Part shown: piece by piece, positions 5,942 to 11,046 of the stretch
Layout of the letters: every line of letters starts with the position of its first letter
Position numbering within the stretch: position 1 is the first letter of the stretch
NCBI GenBank assembly: GCA_002309375.1
Contig: DBXK01000019.1
Span: 1-11,046, forward strand
Length of the DNA: 11,046 bases
Origin: Christensenella sp. UBA1214
GTDB lineage: Bacteria; Bacillota; Clostridia; Christensenellales; CAG-138
Direction of reading: 5' to 3'
Position numbers and translations under genes: made by a program
The notes under the pieces: generated by a model
Database searches by the model: none
The model's input: only the letters and a program-made list of their open reading frames with translations
Told to the model about the DNA's origin: nothing

Positions 5942-7099
5942 TTATTGTTCGGGACGGATGCCGGTGACTTCGACCAGCTTCTGCTTGAGCTGGGATTCGA
6001 TCCTCGTGAGCTCGGCCTCGGCGGCGATGCGCTTGTCGTGGCCCTCTTTCTGGATGCGGAGCACGTCGTCCATTGTGTTGATGAGCTTCTGATTGGTCTC
6101 GGTCAGCGTCTCGATGTCGACGATGCCGCGCTCGCTCTCCTTCGCCGCCTCAACGGTCGCGATATGCAGCGTTTCGGCGTTCTTCTTCAGCAGCTCGTTG
6201 GTCATATCGGTCACGGCATGCTGCGCGGCGATCGCTTCCTGGGAATGCGCGATGCCGAGGGCGAGGACCATCTGGCTCTTCCAAAGCGGGATGGTGTTGA
6301 CGATGGAGGTCTGAATCTTCTCCGCCATCATCGTGTCGTTGTTCTGGATAAGGCGGATCTGCGGCGCCATCTGGAGGCTGATGTTGCGGGTCAGCTCAAG
6401 GTCGTAGATCTTCTTTTCGAAGCGGGTGCAGAGATCCGCGAAATCCCTTGCCTTCTGGGCGTCCTCGGGCAGGCCGGATTCATCGGCCTTTTTAAGCAGC
6501 TCGGGGAGGGTGGTGCTGCGCTCGGTCTCGAGCTTCTTTTTGCCGGCGAGGATGTACATCGAGATCTCCTTGAAGTAATCGAGGTTGCGCTCGTACATCT
6601 GGTCGAGCATCGCAACATCCTTCATGAGCACGACCTGATGCTGCTCAAGGTTGCCGGCGATGCGGTCAACATTGACTTCGGCTTTGTCATAGCGCAGCTT
6701 CAGCGCTTCGATCTGGCGTCCCTTCTTCTTGAAGAAGCCGCGCAGGCCCTTCTTTTCGGTATCGTTGTTGAAGCCCTTGAGCTCCGCGATCAGCGAGGTG
6801 ATCATATCGCCGGTCTCGCCGAGGTCCTTCGTGCGGACTGCGCCGAGGGCGCCGTCGGCGAACTGGGAGAGCTTCTGCTGGCTTGCGGAGCCGTACTGCA
6901 TGATCTGGGTCGAGTTTGTGATATCGATCTTCTGGGCGAAGCTGTCGACTGCAGCGAGCTCCTCCTTGGAGAGGCTGGAGCTTGCGACGATGATCTCCTG
7001 CATGGTCTTGTTGGTCTCTTCGGCGGTGGGGGCCTTTTCTTCGGGCTCGGCGACCGGGTCGAGAGTCAGCTCGGGGATGGTTGATTTCTTTTCTTCCAT
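5942..7099 (-). CDS. telA: TelA/KlaA-family toxic anion resistance protein
   Basis: A 385-aa cytosolic protein of the TelA (toxic anion resistance, tellurite) family, about the usual length. It has an acidic N-terminal segment (about 1-35), then a long, almost entirely helical body. Recognisable TelA segments include KGLRGFFKKKGRQIEAL, the YILAGKKKLE segment, the QMAPQIRLIQNND stretch and SIVNTIPLWKSQMVLALG. The stretch LPELLKKADESG links two helical parts. The ATG at 7099 is preferred, with AAAGGA 10 bases upstream; a TTG at 7123 would add eight residues without a well-placed ribosome site. It follows xpaC, the same order as the xpaC-yaaN pair in Bacillus subtilis. Family members were named for tellurite resistance, but in many bacteria the role is general envelope or antimicrobial stress. 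The actual role here is not shown. Confidence 0.93.
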   Translation of the reverse strand: MEEKKSTIPELTLDPVAEPEEKAPTAEETNKTMQEIIVASSSLSKEELAAVDSFAQKIDITNSTQIMQYGSASQQKLSQFADGALGAVRTKDLGETGDMITSLIAELKGFNNDTEKKGLRGFFKKKGRQIEALKLRYDKAEVNVDRIAGNLEQHQVVLMKDVAMLDQMYERNLDYFKEISMYILAGKKKLETERSTTLPELLKKADESGLPEDAQKARDFADLCTRFEKKIYDLELTRNISLQMAPQIRLIQNNDTMMAEKIQTSIVNTIPLWKSQMVLALGIAHSQEAIAAQHAVTDMTNELLKKNAETLHIATVEAAKESERGIVDIETLTETNQKLINTMDDVLRIQKEGHDKRIAAEAELTRIESQLKQKLVEVTGIRPEQ

Positions 7100-7248
7100 T
7101 GTGGTTTCTTCCTTTCGAATCAATATAGTTGCTTTGGGATTTCTCCTTGATTATCTGTGTACGGCGGGGCAGCCTTTGCTGAACACCGGGCCGGCCATCC
7201 TAATAAACGCACGAACGCCGCATTCGGATGGCTCAGGCGGGGCCGAGA

Positions 7249-7893
7249 TCAGGATTTGGGCTTGTCGCTGTTGACCATCGCATCAAGAACGGCGATATCG
7301 GAGCTGATATCGATCGCTTCGTTCTGGTAGAGGGAATCGAGGCTCGTTTCGAAGCTCCTCGCGATCGTTTCGGAGTTGTTCTCGATCCTCGTTTTGATCT
7401 CGTTGAGGTTCTCGCCGGAGGCGCCGAGATCCTGCTGCATCGCATAGCTCTCCATCAGCTTCACGGCGGTGGGAAGGTAATAGGTCAGGAAGCGGCGCAT
7501 GCCGCGGGCCTTCTCGGGCTTGCGCGCAAGCTCCGCAACTATCTTGTCGCCTGCATCGACCATCCTGTTGATGGAAGCGGTGATACGCTCGTTCGGGATA
7601 CGCTCGTTGAGCTGACGCAGGGATGCAAGATGTCCGTCGGCCTCGAGGAGCGCCTTGTCGAGCTCCGCGATTCCGGTCTTGTACTCGGGCTGGACCTCGA
7701 TGAGCTCCGTTTTCGCGGGGAAGATCAGCCTAAGTATCAGGAATGCGGCAACGCCGAGCACGGCGGTGACAATGATCCCCCAAACGCGGTAGAGCGGGAA
7801 TATCAAACCGAAAATAATGATCAGGACTGCGGTGATGAGCATCGGCCAACCCGACCTGACTTTTTTTTCGATGATCCTGTTTTGTTCTGCCAT
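7249..7893 (-). CDS. xpaC: XpaC-family (5-bromo-4-chloroindolyl phosphate hydrolysis) membrane protein
   Basis: A 214-aa protein with a short charged N-terminus, two neighbouring membrane helices (about 17-35 and 38-58) and a helical cytosolic C-terminal domain (60-214). The domain includes RGMRRFLTYYLPTAVKL, a stretch typical of the XpaC family. XpaC was named from hydrolysis of the phosphatase dye X-phos in Bacillus; no phosphatase motif is visible, so enzymatic activity is doubtful. It is the first gene of the operon. The start is supported by GAAGGAGG 7 bases upstream, and the promoter lies about 105 bases upstream. A 149-base gap separates it from telA and contains an inverted repeat (GCCATCC/GGATGGC at about 7194-7232) of unknown role. 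Confidence 0.9.
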   Translation of the reverse strand: MAEQNRIIEKKVRSGWPMLITAVLIIIFGLIFPLYRVWGIIVTAVLGVAAFLILRLIFPAKTELIEVQPEYKTGIAELDKALLEADGHLASLRQLNERIPNERITASINRMVDAGDKIVAELARKPEKARGMRRFLTYYLPTAVKLMESYAMQQDLGASGENLNEIKTRIENNSETIARSFETSLDSLYQNEAIDISSDIAVLDAMVNSDKPKS

Positions 7894-7997
7894 TTGCCTG
7901 CCTCCTTCACGGGAGCGGTTCGCCGAAAAGGCAGAGCCGGCGTTCCCTTGCGGTCCGCGGGCTTGCCTTTGCGCTTTCAGCTCCGGTTTTCACGGCA

Positions 7998-8026
7998 ATT
8001 ATACCATTTCGCCCGCAGGTTTTCAA
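7998..8026 (-). promoter_or_regulatory. Promoter of the xpaC-telA-LemA-TPM operon
   Basis: On the minus strand: TTGAAA (8026-8021), a 17-base spacer ending ATGG, then TATAAT (8003-7998). The TG one base before the -10 makes it an extended -10 promoter. It gives a 5' leader of roughly 100 bases before xpaC. Confidence 0.87.
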
Positions 8027-8148
8027 TAGATTTCAAGCGCGGAAGCGCCAAAACCGCGTGCAAAACCGAAACGGCAAATATAAATATGATAATTATTCCG
8101 CGCATCATAAAAATGTCACAATCCGTGCAAAAAAACTACAAAAAAATA

Positions 8149-8177
8149 TTGCCCGCCGGGAGCGCTTGTGCTAATAT
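8149..8177 (+). promoter_or_regulatory. Promoter of the NlpC/P60 lipoprotein gene
   Basis: TTGCCC (8149-8154), a 17-base spacer ending TGC, then TAATAT (8172-8177), with TG one base before the -10. Transcription would start near 8184. The 120-base interval to the divergent xpaC promoter is A-rich. Confidence 0.65.
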
Positions 8178-8217
8178 TGTCGAAGAAGAACGAAAACGAA
8201 TGAGAGGTGCGCTTTCC

Positions 8218-8859
8218 ATGACTTCGCCGAAAAAACATGCACGGATATTCGCGGCCGCTGCCGCCGCGCTGCTGATAACCGCACTGCTCTGCTCCTGCAG
8301 CCTGCTGAACAGCGGGCCTTTGTCGCAGGAGAGGATCGATGAAGCGCTCGAACGCAACGAATATGCTTCGGAGGACCGCCGCGCCGTTGTCGAGGCCGCC
8401 GTATCGCTCGTTGGGAAGGTGACTTATTTCTGGGGCGGCAAGAGCTATGCGATCGGGCCGGATCCCGATTGGGGCACGCCGCGCGAGGTCAAGGGAACGG
8501 GCCACAGCACGACGGGCCAGACGATCCCCTACGGACTCGACTGCTCCGGCTTCGTTCAATGGTGCTATATCCAGCTCGGGCGCGGCAAGGATTGGACGAT
8601 CGAAAACGTCGGCCAGGGGACCTGGCATCAGTGGATGAATTCGGAAGAGATCGCGAAGGAAGAACTGCAGCCCGGCGACATCGTTTTCGAAAACGAATAT
8701 CCCGGCGCGAAGGGCAATCATGTCGGCATCGTGATCGGCTTTTCGCGGAGCGGAGAACCGTTGATCGCGCACTGCTCTTCGGGCTATGACGGCGTATACG
8801 TAACGCCCTGCGGCGACAGATTCCAATACTACAGGCGCTTCGCGTTCATGAACGGATAA
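8218..8859 (+). CDS. NlpC/P60-family lipoprotein (probable cell-wall endopeptidase)
   Basis: A 213-aa protein. Residues 1-27 form a lipoprotein signal peptide, with a likely lipidated Cys27 in LLCSC. The rest is an NlpC/P60 domain (about 53-213), the papain-like fold that cleaves peptidoglycan stem peptides. The triad is visible: Cys109 in LDCSGFVQW, His168 in GNHVGIVIG and His185 in LIAHCSS. The LQPGDIVF segment, typical before the first histidine, is also present. The YFWGG motif and the cysteine are separated by a longer insert than usual (about 75-105, DPDWGTPREVKG), which may shape the substrate site. The ATG at 8218 is chosen for GAGAGGTG 8 bases upstream; the ATG at 8200 lacks a ribosome site. 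The open frame runs much further upstream, but that part is the shadow of xpaC. Confidence 0.92.
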   Translation: MTSPKKHARIFAAAAAALLITALLCSCSLLNSGPLSQERIDEALERNEYASEDRRAVVEAAVSLVGKVTYFWGGKSYAIGPDPDWGTPREVKGTGHSTTGQTIPYGLDCSGFVQWCYIQLGRGKDWTIENVGQGTWHQWMNSEEIAKEELQPGDIVFENEYPGAKGNHVGIVIGFSRSGEPLIAHCSSGYDGVYVTPCGDRFQYYRRFAFMNG

Positions 8860-8862
8860 GGC

Positions 8863-8892
8863 TTGCTTACCCGGGTCCGGATATGTTATAAT
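8863..8892 (+). promoter_or_regulatory. Promoter for the lipoprotein-yhaM-metK group
   Basis: TTGCTT (8863-8868), an 18-base spacer ending TGT, then a perfect TATAAT (8887-8892) with an extended TG. It starts four bases after the NlpC/P60 stop. A partly paired GC-rich hairpin (8901-8924) would lie at the very 5' end of the transcript. No other promoter is evident before metK, so it may drive all three downstream genes. Confidence 0.82.
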
Positions 8893-8950
8893 AAAAGTTA
8901 GCCCGCCGGAAAGCGCCGCCGGGCAAAAACGTGATCGGAAACAAAGAATC

Positions 8951-9604
8951 ATGAAGAACGGCAACAATAAAAATCCCGGAAGAATGGCGAAAACGGTCCT
9001 TGCGCTGCTGCTCGCCGCCGCATTTGCGCTCGGCGCGGCGTCCTTTACCGCCTGCGGCAAAGCGAAAACGGATGATGAAAAGCTGATCGAGGATCAGAAG
9101 ACCCCCGGCGGCGCGGGCGAAAGCCTCGAGCTCACGGAGAGCCAGAAAAAGACGATCCTCGATGCGGCGGAGGCCTTCGCCGAAGCGCAGGAAGCCGAGG
9201 GGCTCGACATGGAGAGCATGACCATCGGCGATTTCGAGAAATTCGTTTACTATTTATATAACGGCGAGCTGACCGCCGATGAAAGCGGCTTCGGAACAGT
9301 CGCCTCCGCCGATGCCGACGCAAGGATCCAGTCCCTTTTCGGCGTCACGAAGCTGCGCCATACGCCCAGGCGCCAGGGCTTCATCCAGAATTTCTACTGT
9401 GAGGGCGATGATTACTTCGTTCGCGTCAACGAGCCTTTCGGCGAAACCGCCGTCACCGGCGCCGAATGGACGGAGGACGGCCATGCGAAGATCACGGTCA
9501 GCGTCAGCACCCCGGACGGCGTCGTCATCTCGCTCGAATTCTCCGCCGAGCTGAAGGACGGCGGGCTGATCATCACGAACTGCAAGCGCTACGACGCAAT
9601 CTGA
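8951..9604 (+). CDS. Lipoprotein of unknown function
   Basis: A 217-aa protein with a lipoprotein signal peptide (hydrophobic core about 14-32, lipobox FTAC with Cys35). The exported part has an acidic linker (38-60) and an alpha/beta-looking domain with no family signature I recognise. Alternating segments near the end (HAKITVSVSTPDGVVISLEF) suggest beta strands. The Shine-Dalgarno of the ATG at 8951 is weak (GGAAA about 12 bases upstream). The ATG at 8984 would start MAKTVLALLL and still leave a full signal peptide, but its GGAAG is only 4 bases away. The yhaM start follows 21 bases after the stop, so the two are likely cotranscribed. Confidence 0.83.
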   Translation: MKNGNNKNPGRMAKTVLALLLAAAFALGAASFTACGKAKTDDEKLIEDQKTPGGAGESLELTESQKKTILDAAEAFAEAQEAEGLDMESMTIGDFEKFVYYLYNGELTADESGFGTVASADADARIQSLFGVTKLRHTPRRQGFIQNFYCEGDDYFVRVNEPFGETAVTGAEWTEDGHAKITVSVSTPDGVVISLEFSAELKDGGLIITNCKRYDAI

Positions 9605-9625
9605 CAGAAAGGCAGGTCACGGAAC

Positions 9626-10621
9626 ATGGGCAGGATGAAGCTGCTTTCAAACATCATAAACAATGCGACCAACCAGGTCGAAGGCTTCTGCATCGTTAAA
9701 AACGTTCAGCTGAAGGTGAACGTCAAGGGCGCGGAATACCTCGATTTCACCCTTGCGGACGCGGAGGGCGAGGTCAATGCGAAGCTTTGGGATTACCAGA
9801 GCGCCGCGCACGGCGTCTATTCCGCGGGCGAGATCATCAAGGTCCGCGGCACGATCAATATGTTCCGCGATATCGAGCAGCTCAAGATCGAACGCATCCG
9901 CAAGATGAACGAGAAGGACGACGTCGACCTTTCTTCGATCGTCGCGGAATCGCCCGTCAACGGCGAGATGCTCTTCAAGGAGCTCTATGATTTCGCGGGG
10001 ACCTTCGGCGATGAGGATATTTCAAGGCTGACGCGGTATCTGCTGCAGGCCAACAAGGAAAAGCTCGAGCGCTATCCCGCCGCGCTCCGCCTGCATCATG
10101 CCTATAAGGGCGGGCTGATGTTCCATACCCATACGATGCTCTCCGTTGCGAAAAAGCTCGTGGAGGTCTATTCGGCCATCAACCCGGAGCTCTCCGCGGA
10201 TCTCGTTTACGCGGGCGTGATCCTGCACGATATCGCAAAGACGGCGGAGCTCGAGGTCGGACCCCTCGGCCTTGCGACAGCATATTCCGCCGAAGGCCAG
10301 CTGATCGGGCACCTCGTGATGGGCGCTTCGATGGTGCAGACCGCCGCGATGGAGCTCGGCATAGCGGAGGAGAAGACGATGCTGCTTTCGCACATCCTGC
10401 TTTCTCATCACGGCGTGCCGGAATTCGGCTCCCCGAAGCCCCCAATGTTCCCGGAGGCGGAGATCGTTTCCACCGTCGACACCCTCGATGCGAAGCTTTA
10501 TGAGATGTTCGACGCCCTCGCCGGCGTCGAGGTCGGCTGCTTCACCGACAGGCTCTGGGCGCTCGACAACCGCCAGCTCTTCCGCCACGGCCACGGCATA
10601 ACTCAGGCGGAAAACGAATAA
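9626..10621 (+). CDS. yhaM: 3'-5' exoribonuclease YhaM
   Basis: A 331-aa protein close to the usual YhaM length, with its two-part layout. An N-terminal OB-fold nucleic-acid binding domain (about 15-95) includes YLDFTLADAEGEVNAKLW and GEIIKVRGTINMF. It is followed by an HD metal-dependent phosphohydrolase domain (about 150-300). Metal ligands are visible as His157/158 and His167 in HHAYKGGLMFHTH, the HD pair 201-202 in VILHDIAK, His261/262 in LLSHHG and Asp285 in STVDTLD. YhaM is a Mn-dependent nuclease that trims RNA and single-stranded DNA 3' ends. The start at 9626 is chosen for an AGG about 9 bases upstream; an ATG three codons in is possible. The metK start follows after 27 bases. Confidence 0.95.
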   Translation: MGRMKLLSNIINNATNQVEGFCIVKNVQLKVNVKGAEYLDFTLADAEGEVNAKLWDYQSAAHGVYSAGEIIKVRGTINMFRDIEQLKIERIRKMNEKDDVDLSSIVAESPVNGEMLFKELYDFAGTFGDEDISRLTRYLLQANKEKLERYPAALRLHHAYKGGLMFHTHTMLSVAKKLVEVYSAINPELSADLVYAGVILHDIAKTAELEVGPLGLATAYSAEGQLIGHLVMGASMVQTAAMELGIAEEKTMLLSHILLSHHGVPEFGSPKPPMFPEAEIVSTVDTLDAKLYEMFDALAGVEVGCFTDRLWALDNRQLFRHGHGITQAENE

Positions 10622-10648
10622 AGCAATACTTTTAAGAGGACAGATACT

Positions 10649-11046
10649 ATGGAAAAACAGAGAAGGCTATTCACCTCAGAATCCGTAACGGAAGGCCATC
10701 CCGATAAGGTCTGCGACAAGATCGCGGACAACGTGCTCGACGCGATGCTCAAAAACGACCCGAATTCCCGCGTCGCCTGCGAATGCTGCGCAACGACGGG
10801 CATGGTCATGGTCATGGGCGAGGTCACGACGAGCTGCTATATCGACATCCCGAAGCTCGTGCGCGACGTCGTGCTCGACATCGGCTACGACAAGCCCGAA
10901 TACGGCTTCGACGGGCACGCCCTCGCCGTCATCAGCGCGATCAACGCCCAGTCGCCGGATATCGCGCTCGGCGTGGACAGGAGCCTTGAATCAAAGCGCG
11001 GCGAGGCCGATGAATTCGATATCGGCGCCGGCGATCAGGGCATGAT
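10649..11046 (+). CDS. metK: S-adenosylmethionine synthetase, N-terminal part (runs off the window)
   Basis: The first 132 codons are present. The sequence begins MEKQRRLFTSESVTEGHPDKVCDKI, the hallmark MetK N-terminus; SVTEGHPDK carries an ATP-binding histidine. Other family segments are EVTTSCYIDI, QSPDIALGVD and IGAGDQGM at the window edge, which is the methionine-adenosine binding loop. The enzyme makes SAM from ATP and methionine in the cytosol. The ATG at 10649 has AGAGGA about 8 bases upstream. Only 27 bases separate it from yhaM, leaving no room for the S-box riboswitch that often precedes metK in Bacillota. Transcription probably comes from the yhaM side. Confidence 0.97.
   Translation, partial: MEKQRRLFTSESVTEGHPDKVCDKIADNVLDAMLKNDPNSRVACECCATTGMVMVMGEVTTSCYIDIPKLVRDVVLDIGYDKPEYGFDGHALAVISAINAQSPDIALGVDRSLESKRGEADEFDIGAGDQGM

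Noticed and set aside
5945..7084. Plus-strand open frame of 379 codons
   Set aside because: Antisense shadow of telA, whose family segments are clear. The shadow has leucine/valine-rich noise and no ribosome site.
7228..8217. Upstream extension of the NlpC/P60 frame
   Set aside because: It is antisense to xpaC and crosses two promoters. The signal peptide and Shine-Dalgarno place the start at 8218.
8116..9060. Minus-strand open frame of 314 codons
   Set aside because: Antisense to the NlpC/P60 gene, which has the full catalytic triad.
10022..10594. Minus-strand frame of 190 codons
   Set aside because: Antisense shadow of yhaM, which shows all HD-domain ligands.

Overview
The window looks like a piece of a Gram-positive (Bacillota, probably Clostridia) genome. 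The reasons are AGGAGG-type ribosome binding sites before most genes, sigma-A type promoters, a Bacillus-like xpaC-telA pair, a YhaM-type exoribonuclease and a lipoprotein-rich envelope gene set. Species cannot be told from the sequence.

Left part (1-3150) has the character of an accessory element. It is a minus-strand operon of parA, parB, an unrecognised 157-aa acidic protein and perhaps a 69-aa basic protein. The first 32 bases are the signal-peptide start of one more minus-strand gene that leaves the window. Upstream of parA lie about 590 bases with no gene. They hold a minus-strand hairpin terminator, a pair of tandem 11-bp repeats and four of five copies of a 13-bp repeat (TTCN-RATGCGGTC).

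Junction (3108-3392): an intact tRNA-Arg(CCU) gene on the minus strand with its terminator. It is followed, 50 bases further upstream in its own direction, by a second copy of only the 5' half of the same tRNA. The only good promoter (TTGACT-17-TATAAT) lies upstream of the truncated copy. The fifth 13-bp repeat lies between the two tRNA copies. This looks like the scar or attachment site of a site-specific integration event.

Right part (3440-11046) looks like GC-richer core chromosome. A minus-strand operon with its own extended -10 promoter (7998-8026) and strong terminator (3442-3469) encodes XpaC, TelA, a small LemA-like membrane protein and two TPM-domain envelope proteins with unusual cysteine clusters. 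Divergently, on the plus strand, come an NlpC/P60 lipoprotein, a lipoprotein of unknown function, the 3'-5' exoribonuclease YhaM and the start of metK (S-adenosylmethionine synthetase), which runs off the right edge. The last three genes may share the TATAAT promoter at 8863-8892. No S-box was seen before metK.
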